From contig NZ_WXEW01000001.1 in the NCBI RefSeq assembly GCF_009901565.1, forward strand, positions 744,001 through 808,000: a stretch of 64,000 bases of DNA. Reading direction: 5' to 3'. Every line of letters begins with the position of its first letter. Positions within the stretch are counted from its first letter, which is position 1. A model generated the notes under the pieces. It did no database searches and was not told the DNA's origin. It saw only the letters and a program-made list of their open reading frames with translations. This DNA comes from Herbidospora solisilvae. GTDB taxonomy: Bacteria > Actinomycetota > Actinomycetes > Streptosporangiales > Streptosporangiaceae. Shown here piece by piece: positions 24,009 to 32,609 of this stretch. Both the position numbers and the translations under genes were made by a program.

Positions 24009-25480
24009 CCGCCTTCTCGGGGCTGCCGGCCCGCGAGGGCCCGCTCACGATGGGGCAGGCCAACATGGTGCGCTGCGTGCGCACCGACCCGCCGGAGCAC
24101 ATGAACTACCGAGTGGTGCGCGGCCTGCCCGCCGGGGCCTCGGTGGAGGACGCGGTCCGGACGCTGGTGGCGCGGCACGAGTCGCTGCGCACCACCTTCC
24201 ACGGCGACGTCCAGCGGGTGCACGGCTCCGGCGTGATCGCGCTCGGCGCCGAAGCCGACCACACGGCGCGCTTCGACGTGGAGAACGAGCTGCCGCTGCG
24301 GGTCGGGGTGTCCGGCGACCAGGTGACGCTGGTGACCACCCACAGCGCCGCCGACGCCGCCGGGCTGGCCGTGCTGCTGGCCGACTGGGACGACATCGTC
24401 GTCGGCAAGCCGCTCGACCCCGTCACCGCGCCGCAGCCCGTCGACGTCGCCCTGGCCGAGACCTCGCCGGCCGGGCGCAAGCGGGCCGAGGCGGCGCTGC
24501 GCTACTGGGACGGCGCGTTGTCGCGGGTGCCGCGCTCGACGCTGACCGCCTCGGTCGACGACACCGGCCACGAGTGGCGGCTGCCCCGCCTGCGGATTCG
24601 GTCGGCCGGCGCGGCCCGCGCGCTGGCCCGCATCTCCGCCCGGACGGGCGTCAGCGGCTCCGCCTCCGTGCTCGCCGCCTACGCGGCCCTGTCCGGGCTG
24701 CGCGGCGGGCTGCCGCTGACGGGGGTGTTGTCCATCTCGGCCAACCGGTTCCGGCCCGACCTGCGTTCGTACGTGGGGCCGCTGGCCCAGGACGCCCTGG
24801 TCCCGGTGCCCGTGTCGGCCTCCTTCGAGGAGGTGCTCGCGGGGGTGCGGGGGGCGACGCTGGGGGCGTACCAGAACAGCCGCTTCGACGCGGACGCGCT
24901 GATCTCGATCATGGAGCGGGTGCAGCGGGAGCGGGGCGTGTTCTTCGCCCGTGACCTGGTGTTCAACGACATGAGCGGCACGGGCCGCAACGGGCGCCCG
25001 GCGACCGCCGGCGACGAGGTCCGCGCGACGTGGCTGCCGGAGGCGACGTTGCCGTGCCGGACGGCGCTCTGGGTGCACCGGCTGCACGGCGAACTCGACC
25101 TGACCCTGTGGGCCGACCCGCGCGTGCTGCCCCGGGAGGACGCGCTTCTGCTCGGCGAGGGAATCGCGCGGATATTGATCGCCGCCGGGGACGGAAATGT
25201 CTCCGACATTTCCGAAATTTCAGGAATTGCACCGATTGAGCGGGACGATTCCTGGGTGTTCACCGATGGCCAATGGGTCTCATTGCCGGAAGTGACGAAA
25301 CTCGTGACCGACGCCTGCGGCATTCCCGCGTCGATCGGCGCCGATCTTGTCTGCCGGGTGGAAACGCCGATGACCCCGGCGGAATTGCACACCGAATGCC
25401 TCCGCCTGCTCCCTGGCCGAATGGGGGCGATCACCCCGCGCCACTATGTCGTGGCGGGAGCCGAGGGCTCCGGCCGCTGA
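24005..25480 (+). CDS. Stand-alone condensation-domain-like protein
   Basis: A 491-residue protein whose start overlaps the NRPS stop codon (GTGA), so it is translated with the two-module synthetase. Residues ~10-400 follow the condensation-domain pattern. The signature HHxxxDG has become THSAADA near residue 119: the second histidine and the aspartate remain while the glycine is lost, so catalysis is possible but doubtful. The last ~80 residues form a separate small segment of unknown type, ending LPGRMGAITPRHYVV, and DNA there is less GC-rich than the rest. It could be a trans-acting condensation or transfer partner, or a non-catalytic docking protein. Confidence 0.75.
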   Translation: MTAFSGLPAREGPLTMGQANMVRCVRTDPPEHMNYRVVRGLPAGASVEDAVRTLVARHESLRTTFHGDVQRVHGSGVIALGAEADHTARFDVENELPLRVGVSGDQVTLVTTHSAADAAGLAVLLADWDDIVVGKPLDPVTAPQPVDVALAETSPAGRKRAEAALRYWDGALSRVPRSTLTASVDDTGHEWRLPRLRIRSAGAARALARISARTGVSGSASVLAAYAALSGLRGGLPLTGVLSISANRFRPDLRSYVGPLAQDALVPVPVSASFEEVLAGVRGATLGAYQNSRFDADALISIMERVQRERGVFFARDLVFNDMSGTGRNGRPATAGDEVRATWLPEATLPCRTALWVHRLHGELDLTLWADPRVLPREDALLLGEGIARILIAAGDGNVSDISEISGIAPIERDDSWVFTDGQWVSLPEVTKLVTDACGIPASIGADLVCRVETPMTPAELHTECLRLLPGRMGAITPRHYVVAGAEGSGR

Positions 25481-25540
25481 GGGAAGCCTTCTGCCCGAAA
25501 TCCAGGAAAGGCGCGGGCGGGTCGGGCGGCCACACGTCGT

Positions 25541-25573
25541 CGGGTGGCCGGCCGGGCGGAGCCGTAACGGAAA
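25541..25573. repeat. Dispersed intergenic repeat, copy 2
   Basis: Matches 30 of 33 positions of the element at 3021-3053, in the same orientation, sharing the exact block GCGGAGCCGTAACGGAAA. It sits in the 109-bp gap between the converging condensation-like and esterase genes, 16 bp past the esterase stop codon. Confidence 0.7.
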
Positions 25574-25589
25574 GGCTTGTAGAGCGGAA

Positions 25590-26528
25590 TCAGGCTTCCG
25601 GCAGGAGGGTGGGAAGGGCGCGTTCGAGGGCGCGGGTCCAATAGGGCCAGTCGTGTTTGCCGTTGCCGTAGAGGTCGGTTTCGACCGTCAGGCCGGCGAT
25701 TCCGGCGGCGCGGAGGAAACGCTGGTTCTGGCGGAGGATGGACTGTTCGCCGAAGTCGGTGCCGCCGCCCTCGTCGAGTTCGCCCGGTTCGCCGTTGCCC
25801 GATGAGACGTAGAGGCGCAGGCCCGTCAACCGCGGGGCGAGGTCGGCGGGGTTGTGGTTGCGCCAGTTGTCCTCGCGGGCGGGCAGGGGGCCCCACAACT
25901 GGTCGGGGTCGGCGCCGTTGTCCTTCAGGAAGGAGGAGAAGCCGGGCACGTCCATGCGGATGTCGAGCACGCCGGAGAACGACGCCGCCGCCTCGAAGAG
26001 ACCGGGGTTGCGGGCGGCGTAGCCCATCGCGCCATGGCCGCCCATCGACAGGCCCGCGATCGCCCGGCGCTCCCCCACGCCGTAGAGGTCCTCGACCAGC
26101 GGGAGCATCTCCTTCAGGTGGAAGGTCTCCCAGGCGGGGCCGTCGAGCCAGTCGGCGTACCAGCCGTCGGTGCCGCCCTCCGGGACGACCACGACCGCCT
26201 TCAGGTTCTCGGTCACCCTCGCCGCGTCGCCCTTGGTCAGCCATGTGTCGGGGGTCGGCTCGCAACAACCGTGCAGCAGGTAGAGGACCGGCCAGCCGGT
26301 GGAGCCCTTCGTCCAGCCCGCCGGTTTGAGCACCCGCACCTGTGCCTCGCGGCCGAGGGCGGCCGAGGCGATCGTCAGGGCGTCCTGGCGGTCGTCCACG
26401 GCGACGGTGTCGGCGACGCGGGGGGTGAGGGCGGTGGTCAACGGGTCCTGCCTTTCCTGAGGGGCGTCGGAGCATCCGGCGGTGAGGAGAACCAGAGGTA
26501 AACTCACCGCCAGCAAAATACGTCTCAT
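25590..26528 (-). CDS. Secreted lipoprotein esterase, esterase D/antigen 85-like family
   Basis: A 312-residue alpha/beta hydrolase. It begins with a lipoprotein signal peptide ending LLTAGC (cysteine near residue 19), so it should be anchored outside the membrane. The nucleophile elbow is GLSMGG (near residue 147) and the likely catalytic histidine is in GNGKHDWPYW near the C-terminus. Members of PF00756 act on short-chain esters, glutathione conjugates, siderophore esters or mycolates; the substrate here is unknown. Proximity to the NRPS genes allows, but does not show, a role in hydrolysing an ester-containing product. Confidence 0.88.
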   Translation of the reverse strand: MRRILLAVSLPLVLLTAGCSDAPQERQDPLTTALTPRVADTVAVDDRQDALTIASAALGREAQVRVLKPAGWTKGSTGWPVLYLLHGCCEPTPDTWLTKGDAARVTENLKAVVVVPEGGTDGWYADWLDGPAWETFHLKEMLPLVEDLYGVGERRAIAGLSMGGHGAMGYAARNPGLFEAAASFSGVLDIRMDVPGFSSFLKDNGADPDQLWGPLPAREDNWRNHNPADLAPRLTGLRLYVSSGNGEPGELDEGGGTDFGEQSILRQNQRFLRAAGIAGLTVETDLYGNGKHDWPYWTRALERALPTLLPEA

Positions 26529-26797
26529 ATGTGACTTCTATCTAAATTTTGATCATTTGGGTAGGGGTCCAGATTTATGGGTAAACCGCGTAGCCGACGC
26601 CGCGATACCCCCTGAAACGCCGGGAAAAAGCGGCCGGTCAGAGCGGTCACAGAGATCAAAGTGATGCCAACGGCACGGAAAGTTAACATGCACGTTCATA
26701 ACCGTTAAGCTCAGCACCCCCATTCAGGTCACACTCGTGACTAGGTTTCCTGGGACCCCCATCCCTGGGGGGTTACCGCCCTTTGAGGAGTTGACCC
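26529..26797. promoter_or_regulatory. Divergent promoter region between the esterase and the nonulosonate operon
   Basis: The 269 bp are AT-richer than the flanking genes and have no supported gene. ACCCCC (26755-26760) and GGGGGT (26768-26773) can pair to a short hairpin in the presumed 5' leader, ending about 25 bp before the GTG of the nonulosonate fusion gene. GAGGAG at 26785-26790 is that gene's ribosome-binding site. Confidence 0.4.
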
Positions 26798-28861
26798 GTG
26801 CGAGTCCTGGCCGTTGTCCCCGCCCGCGGTGGTTCGGTGGGAGTTCCGCTGAAGAACCTGGAGCGGGTCGGAGGAATCCCCCTCGTCTCCCGGGCCGTCA
26901 GCGCGCTCGTCCGCGCCGAGTCCGTCGACACCGTGGTCGTGAGCACCGACCACGCGGGGATCGCCGCCGCCGCCGAGGCCGCCGGCGCCCGCGTCGTCGA
27001 CCGCCCGGCCGACATCGCGGGCTCGACCGCGTCGAGCGAGTCGGCCGTCCTGCACGCCCTGGCCTCGCTCGGCGAGACCCCCGAGGTCGTGCTGCTCGTC
27101 CAGTGCACCAGCGCGTTCATCGACCCGGCCGACGTCGACGCCGCCGTCGCGAAGGTGCTGTCCGGCGAGGCCGACGTCGTGTTCTCCGGTCTGGAGACCT
27201 ACGAGTTCATCTGGACGGAGGCGGGCGAGGGCGTCAACCACGACCCCGCGACCCGCCCGCGCCGCCAGGACCGCGAGCCCCACTTCCGCGAGACCGGCGC
27301 CTTCTACGCCATGCGCGCCCAGGGCTTCCTGGAGGCCGGGCACCGCTTCTTCGGCACCGTCGCCGTGCAGCCGGTCAAGAGCGTGACCGCCCACGAGATC
27401 GACACCCCCGAAGACCTCGAGATCGTGCGCGCGCTGGCCCACGTGGTCGACACGCCGCTGCCGATCGACGTCGACGCCGTGGTCACCGACTTCGACGGCG
27501 TCCACACCGACGACCGCGCGTTCGTCGACTCCGAGGGCCGCGAGATGGTCTCGGTCTCCCGGGCCGACGGCATGGGCGTCTCGCTGCTGCTGCGCGCCGG
27601 GGTCAAGGTGCTGGTCCTGTCGACCGAGCAGAACCCCGTCGTGGCCGCCCGCGCCCGCAAGCTCGGTGTGCCCGTGCTCCAGGGCCTGTCGGCCAAGCAG
27701 AACGCGCTGGCCGACTGGCTGGCCATCGAGGGCCTCGACCCCGAGCGCGTCGCCTACGTCGGCAACGACGTCAACGACCTCGGCTGCATGGCGCTGGTCG
27801 GCTGGCCGGTCACCGTCCCCGAGGCGCACGCCGAAGTCCGCAAGGCCGCCCGGGTCGTGCTGACCCACGGCGGCGGCGCCGGCGCGGTCCGCGAGCTGGC
27901 CGACCGGGTGCTCGCCGCCCGGCCCGCGGCCCCGGCCCCGGCGCCCGCCCCGGTCCCCGCCTCCCGGTTCCGCACCGTCACGGTCGAGCCGAAGGCCGTC
28001 GCCATCGGCGAGAAGCTGCTCGGCGCCGGCCACCCGGTCTACGTCATCGGCGAGATCGGCATCAACCACAACGGCGACGTCGAGATCGCCAAGAAGCTGA
28101 TCGACGTGGCCGTCGAGGCCGGTTGCGACGCGGTCAAGTTCCAGAAGCGCACGCCGGAGATCTGCGTGCCGATGGAGCAGCGCTCCCAGATCCGGCAGAC
28201 GCCGTGGGGCGAGATGACCTACATGGAGTACAAGATCCGCACGGAGTTCGGCAAGGACGAATACCAGCAGATCGCCCTCTACTGCGCCCAGAAGGGCATC
28301 GACTGGTTCGCCTCGCCGTGGGACGTCCCGTCGGTCGAGTTCCTCGAGAACATGAACGTGCTGACCCACAAGGTCGCCTCGGCGTCGATCACCGACCACG
28401 AGCTGCTGCGCGCGCTGGCCGAGACCCGCAAGCCGATCCTGCTCTCGACCGGCATGTCGACCCTGGAGGAGATCGACGCCGCCGTCGATATCCTGGGCAC
28501 GCAGAACCTGGTCATGATGCACGCCACCTCGACCTACCCGCTGCCTCCCGAGGAGGCCAACCTGCGCACGATCCAGACCCTCCGCGAGCGCTACGGCGTC
28601 CCGGTCGGCTACTCGGGCCACGAGCGCGGCCTGCAGATCTCCCTGGCGGCCGTCACCCTCGGCGCCGTCACGGTCGAGCGCCACATCACCCTCGACCGCA
28701 CGATGTGGGGCTCCGACCACGCCGCCTCGCTGGAGCCGAGCGGCCTGGAGCACCTCGTCCGCGACATCCGCATCATCGAGAAGGCCCTGGGCGACGGCGT
28801 CAAGCGCGTCTTCCCCGGCGAGGAGGCCCCCCGGGCCCGCCTGCGCAGGGTGACCGTGTGA
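26798..28861 (+). CDS. Trifunctional nonulosonate enzyme: cytidylyltransferase, HAD phosphatase and NeuB-like synthase
   Basis: A 687-residue fusion. Residues ~1-225 are a CMP-acylneuraminate synthetase-type cytidylyltransferase (VVPARGGSVGVPLKNLERV). Residues ~228-375 are a KdsC-like HAD phosphatase (VVTDFDGVHTDD, YVGNDVNDLGCM). A Pro/Ala linker follows (~378-395). Residues ~400-680 are a NeuB-type synthase (VIGEIGINHNGDVEIAKKLI, LLSTGMST, GYSGHERG). The three activities would condense PEP with a sugar phosphate, remove the phosphate and activate the product as a CMP-sugar, the route known for Kdn from mannose-6-phosphate. The C-terminal SAF domain usual in NeuB is missing. The normally conserved lysine of GGSKG is valine. 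GTG at 26798 has GAGGAG upstream. Confidence 0.9.
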   Translation: MRVLAVVPARGGSVGVPLKNLERVGGIPLVSRAVSALVRAESVDTVVVSTDHAGIAAAAEAAGARVVDRPADIAGSTASSESAVLHALASLGETPEVVLLVQCTSAFIDPADVDAAVAKVLSGEADVVFSGLETYEFIWTEAGEGVNHDPATRPRRQDREPHFRETGAFYAMRAQGFLEAGHRFFGTVAVQPVKSVTAHEIDTPEDLEIVRALAHVVDTPLPIDVDAVVTDFDGVHTDDRAFVDSEGREMVSVSRADGMGVSLLLRAGVKVLVLSTEQNPVVAARARKLGVPVLQGLSAKQNALADWLAIEGLDPERVAYVGNDVNDLGCMALVGWPVTVPEAHAEVRKAARVVLTHGGGAGAVRELADRVLAARPAAPAPAPAPVPASRFRTVTVEPKAVAIGEKLLGAGHPVYVIGEIGINHNGDVEIAKKLIDVAVEAGCDAVKFQKRTPEICVPMEQRSQIRQTPWGEMTYMEYKIRTEFGKDEYQQIALYCAQKGIDWFASPWDVPSVEFLENMNVLTHKVASASITDHELLRALAETRKPILLSTGMSTLEEIDAAVDILGTQNLVMMHATSTYPLPPEEANLRTIQTLRERYGVPVGYSGHERGLQISLAAVTLGAVTVERHITLDRTMWGSDHAASLEPSGLEHLVRDIRIIEKALGDGVKRVFPGEEAPRARLRRVTV

Positions 28862-29796
28862 TCAGCCTCTCGGTGATCGTCCCGGTCCGCGACGGCGCTC
28901 CCTTCATCGCCGACGCCCTCACGTCGCTGGTGCGCAACCAGCGCGCCGACTTCGAGTACATCGTCGTCGACGACGGCTCGGCCGACGACACGGGCGCGAT
29001 CACCGACGAGTTCCGCGCGGAACTCCCCGGCCTGCACCTGATCCGCAACCAGGTGCCGGCCGGGCTGGCCGACGCCCGCAACACCGGGCTGAAGCTGGCC
29101 TCCGGCCGCTACGTGACCTTCCTCGACGGCGACGACTGGATCGGCCGGGGCTACCTGGCCGACCTGGTCGCCGCGATCGACGGCCTGGGCTGCGACTTCG
29201 TGCGGGTCGACCACGTGCAGGTGAACGGCCTGAAGAGAGAGACCCACCGCGCGCCGGTCGCCCGGCGCGGGGTGGTGCTCGACCCGCGTGACTCGATCAT
29301 GCCGCCCGACGCGAAGACGATGGTCGACTACCCCTACGCGTGGGCCGGCGTCTACCGGCGCGAGTCGCTGGGCGACCTGCTCACCTTCCCCGGCGGCCTC
29401 CACACGGCCGAGGACCGGCCGTGGATCTGGCGGCTGCACCAGCGGGCCCGGTCGTTCGCGGCGGTCTCGCTGGCCGGCGTCTTCTACCGCCGCGGGGTGC
29501 CGCAGTCGCTCACCCAGATCGGCGACGAGCGGCAGCTCCACTTCTTCGACGCCTTCGACCTGGTCTTCGAGGAGGTGGAGGAGCGGTTCCTGCCGAAGGC
29601 GGTCCGCACCTTCCTGGCGCTGCTCGCCAACCACCTCGCCAACAACGAGCGGTTCACGCCCGAGATCCTGGCGACGTTCGAGGCGCGCGGCGCCGACCGG
29701 CTCGGCCGCCTGCCCCAGGCGATGGTCCGGGAGAGCTTCGACGCCATCGAGCCCGACCGCCGGGAGTTCGTCGCCCGGCTCCTGGAGGTCACGTGA
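28858..29796 (+). CDS. Family 2 glycosyltransferase
   Basis: A 312-residue GT-A enzyme: LSVIVPVRDGAPFIADAL at the start, VVDDGSADDT near residue 39, FLDGDDWIGRGYL (DxD-like metal site) near residue 91, and an EDRPW motif near residue 181 that fits the catalytic-base region. It has no membrane helix. The GTG overlaps the stop of the trifunctional nonulosonate enzyme, so it probably adds a sugar to the same glycopolymer. Confidence 0.9.
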   Translation: MISLSVIVPVRDGAPFIADALTSLVRNQRADFEYIVVDDGSADDTGAITDEFRAELPGLHLIRNQVPAGLADARNTGLKLASGRYVTFLDGDDWIGRGYLADLVAAIDGLGCDFVRVDHVQVNGLKRETHRAPVARRGVVLDPRDSIMPPDAKTMVDYPYAWAGVYRRESLGDLLTFPGGLHTAEDRPWIWRLHQRARSFAAVSLAGVFYRRGVPQSLTQIGDERQLHFFDAFDLVFEEVEERFLPKAVRTFLALLANHLANNERFTPEILATFEARGADRLGRLPQAMVRESFDAIEPDRREFVARLLEVT

Positions 29797-31076
29797 CGCA
29801 GGTCTTCCACGCCTCGCGGTTCTTCGGCGCGATGTCCCTGGCGGCGGCCGTCGACGCCGGGGCCTTCGGGCCGCCGGGCGCCGCCGAGCGGGTCCTGATC
29901 GTCACCAACAACGCCGCCGTCCCCGAGGCCGCCCTGGGCCTCGACGAGGCGCCCGGGTTCGGCGCGCTGCGCGACCGCTTCGACCGGATCGTCTCGTGGA
30001 ACGAGATCATCGCGCCGCTCCACCCGTCCGACTGGAAGCCCCGGTCGATCGAGACGCCGATGCTCGGCCGCCTGCTCCAGAAGGCGATGGGCCTGGAGCA
30101 CATCGAGGAGATGGTGCTGGAGTCGGTCATCGTGCCGCCCGCGCGGGCCCTGCCGGGCCTGTTCAAGGACGCCATGCTGACGATCTACTCCGACGGCCTG
30201 ATGGCCCACAGCCCGACCCGCGACGTGCTCCCGGGCGAGATCTCCCAGCGCATCACCCGGCTGCTGCACCTCGACCTGGTCCCCGGGCTGACTCCCCTGC
30301 TGCTCCGGGAGTACGGCGTGCCGGCGCGGGCGCTGCCCTCCGAGGCGTTCACCGACGTCGTCGGCCGGGTCGCGGCGGCGGCGGGCCCGATGCCGGAGGG
30401 CGAGGCGATCGTCCTGGGCCAGTACCTCTCGTCGCTCGGCATCCTCACCCCCGACGAGGAGTTCAAGCTCCACGCCGACATGGTCCGGGGCGTCGTCGCG
30501 CGCGGCCACCGCTCGATCGTCTTCAAGCCCCACCCGGCCGCGGGCCGCCGCCAGGGCCGCGAGCTGGCCCAGATCGCGGCCGGCCTGAACGCGAGCCTGA
30601 CGGTCGCCCCCGACGAGGTCCCGGCGGAGGTCCTGTTCGCGACCCGCCGCGCCCGCCTGGTGGTGAGCTGCTTCTCCACGGCCCTGATGACGGCCCGCCG
30701 CTTCTTCGGCCTCCCGGTCGCCACGGTGGGCTCCGACCTGCTGCTGGAGCGGCTGACCCCGTACGAGAACAGCAACCGGGTGCCCGTCACGATCGTCGAC
30801 GCGTCGGTCCCCCGCCTCGACGCCGACGGCACCCTGACCGAACCGGCGGTCGCCGACCTGGCGGGGCTGGTCGACGCGGTCGCCTACTGCATGCAGAGCG
30901 CCGCCCATCCGGCGCTGCGGCCGGCGGCCGAGGCGTACGTCAAGGCCAACGGCCCGATGCGCTACTTCAAGAAGAAGCGCCTGGAGGCGCTGGGCATCAT
31001 CGAGAAGCCCGCGCCGCCGCCCGCGCAACCCCCCAAGAGCGGGCTGGCCCGGCTGAAGCAGATCGTCAAAGGCTGA
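29793..31076 (+). CDS. Polysialyltransferase-family protein
   Basis: A 427-residue protein of the alpha-2,8-polysialyltransferase type (PF07388-like). The N-terminus TQVFHASRFFGAMSLAAAVD and the later block IVFKPHPAAGRR and RLVVSCFSTALMTARRFFG, with a histidine and serine in the CMP-binding region, follow the family. The GTG overlaps the preceding stop (GTGA), making a three-gene coupled operon: make CMP-nonulosonate, add a first sugar, polymerise. In Streptomyces coelicolor a similar gene set makes a Kdn-containing teichulosonic acid; the same kind of polymer is inferred here. The C-terminal tail is Lys/Pro-rich and may touch the membrane. Confidence 0.85.
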   Translation: MTQVFHASRFFGAMSLAAAVDAGAFGPPGAAERVLIVTNNAAVPEAALGLDEAPGFGALRDRFDRIVSWNEIIAPLHPSDWKPRSIETPMLGRLLQKAMGLEHIEEMVLESVIVPPARALPGLFKDAMLTIYSDGLMAHSPTRDVLPGEISQRITRLLHLDLVPGLTPLLLREYGVPARALPSEAFTDVVGRVAAAAGPMPEGEAIVLGQYLSSLGILTPDEEFKLHADMVRGVVARGHRSIVFKPHPAAGRRQGRELAQIAAGLNASLTVAPDEVPAEVLFATRRARLVVSCFSTALMTARRFFGLPVATVGSDLLLERLTPYENSNRVPVTIVDASVPRLDADGTLTEPAVADLAGLVDAVAYCMQSAAHPALRPAAEAYVKANGPMRYFKKKRLEALGIIEKPAPPPAQPPKSGLARLKQIVKG

Positions 31077-31145
31077 TCGGTTCCGGGTGATACCAAAGGG
31101 GTATTCCACACATTCTGTGACGTGAGGGTTCGGCACCCTTGCCGT

Positions 31146-32468
31146 ATGTCCACCCCTCTCAAACAGATCATCGCCGGCGGAATGGCCGCCGCCGGCGTGC
31201 TCGCCCCCACCGTGCCGGCCGAGGCGTCGGCGGCGGGGGCTCCGCTGAGACTCGCGGGCACGTCCTGGTTCGCCGGCGGCGGCGTGCCCGTCTGCGGCGC
31301 CAGCACCGCGACGAGTTGCGCCGGCCAGAAGCACGTCGGCGGCGTCTCCTACAACTGGTGGCAGTGCGTGGAGCTGCCGCAGCGCTTCTACCTGCGGCGC
31401 GGCTGGCACTCGGGCGTCTTCTCCGGCGTCGGCATCGCCTCGCAGATCTTCACCCGGGCGGCGGCGCTCGGCATGGAGCGGCAGGCCAACGGCTCGATCA
31501 AGACGATCGTGCCCGGCGACATGATCGTCATGAACCGCAGCGGCGCGGCCGGGCACGTGGTCGTGGTCGAACGCGTCACCGTCAACAAGGACGGCACCAG
31601 GAACGTCGTGACGGTCGGGCAGAACTCCCAGGTGGTGCGCAACCCGATGCGCTGGCACGGCGGGCGGCTCGACTCGTTCTGGGCCTCCTACAGCGTCGCG
31701 GGCGTCGTGCACGCGAAGAAGAACATGGGCATCCTGTCGACCGACGGCGGCCCGGCCGACTACCCGGTGCTGGTGAACGGCGGCGGCGCCCGGCCGTTCG
31801 GCGCGGGCCATCTTGCGGTGACCTCGACCGGCCAGGTGTTCGGCGGCCTGCCCGGCCCGGCCCCGGCGGTGTCGGGCCGCGTCACCGACGCCGCCGTGAC
31901 GCCGTCGGGCGCCGGCTACTGGCTGCTCTCGTCGGCGGGCCAGATCTTCCCGTACGGCGACGCCGCGCCCGCCGTCGCGCGCCCCGCGACCGCCGAGGGT
32001 GAGCTGGTGGCGATCGACGCGGCCCCGAACGGCTACCTGGTGACGACCTCGACGGGACAGGTCTACGGGCCCGGGGTGTGGATCACCGCCTCGCCCGAGG
32101 GCTACAGCGGGCGGTTCGTCGACATCGAGGTGACGACGGGCGGCTACTGGCTGCTGACCTCGGCCGGGCAGGTCCACCCGTTCGGCGCGGCGAAGTGGTA
32201 CGGCAACGCGACGACGTTCGAGCGCGCGATCGTGGCGATGGCTGGCACCGCGACCGGCAGGGGCTACGTGATGGTCGACGTGGCCGGGAACGTGTTCGCC
32301 TTCGGCGACGCCGAGCACCTGGGCGACCTGCCGGAGGGCTCGGCGGAGGCGGCCGACATCGCCGCCACGGCGACCGGTTACGTCATCACCACGAAGACGG
32401 GCGTCCGGCACACCTTCGGGCCGGGCGCGGGGGTGACGACCCCGGGGGCCTTCACCGGGACGTTCTGA
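31146..32468 (+). CDS. Secreted CHAP-domain protein with C-terminal propeller-like repeats
   Basis: A 440-residue exported protein with a signal peptide at residues ~1-32 (ends EASA). Residues ~40-190 form a CHAP amidase/peptidase domain: the catalytic cysteine is in YNWWQCVELPQR (near 80) and the histidine in AGHVVVVERV (near 140). Residues ~215-430 hold about six loose repeats of the form GYWLLxSxGQVxxFGDA, common in actinomycete secreted proteins and possibly forming a beta-propeller. CHAP enzymes cleave peptidoglycan peptides, so a cell-wall remodelling role fits. ATG at 31146 is chosen for the signal peptide; the ribosome-binding site is weak and GTG at 31122 is possible. Confidence 0.85.
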   Translation: MSTPLKQIIAGGMAAAGVLAPTVPAEASAAGAPLRLAGTSWFAGGGVPVCGASTATSCAGQKHVGGVSYNWWQCVELPQRFYLRRGWHSGVFSGVGIASQIFTRAAALGMERQANGSIKTIVPGDMIVMNRSGAAGHVVVVERVTVNKDGTRNVVTVGQNSQVVRNPMRWHGGRLDSFWASYSVAGVVHAKKNMGILSTDGGPADYPVLVNGGGARPFGAGHLAVTSTGQVFGGLPGPAPAVSGRVTDAAVTPSGAGYWLLSSAGQIFPYGDAAPAVARPATAEGELVAIDAAPNGYLVTTSTGQVYGPGVWITASPEGYSGRFVDIEVTTGGYWLLTSAGQVHPFGAAKWYGNATTFERAIVAMAGTATGRGYVMVDVAGNVFAFGDAEHLGDLPEGSAEAADIAATATGYVITTKTGVRHTFGPGAGVTTPGAFTGTF

Positions 32469-32547
32469 CGGAGATTGCCGGGAAGCGACATCTCCATACG
32501 GTCTGAGAACTCCTGAGCGGTTCGCCGCGTCTTAAAGGTCAGTCGTG

Positions 32548-32569
32548 CCCGGAGCCCACCGGCTCCGGG
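32548..32569 (+). terminator. Hairpin after the CHAP gene
   Basis: CCCGGAGCC and GGCTCCGGG form a perfect 9-bp stem with a CACC loop, 80 bp after the CHAP stop codon and 41 bp before the next gene. No T-tract follows, as is common for actinomycete terminators. It could also be a leader hairpin of the next gene. Confidence 0.55.
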
Positions 32570-32609
32570 ACGGCTCGTCCCTGGAACGTGACAAACCCTC
32601 GGAGAGACC

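Noticed and set aside
24005-25480. Interpreting the condensation-like gene as a broken third NRPS module
   Set aside because: The frame is intact, coupled to the NRPS by GTGA, and ends in its own C-terminal segment; no remnants of A or T domains follow.
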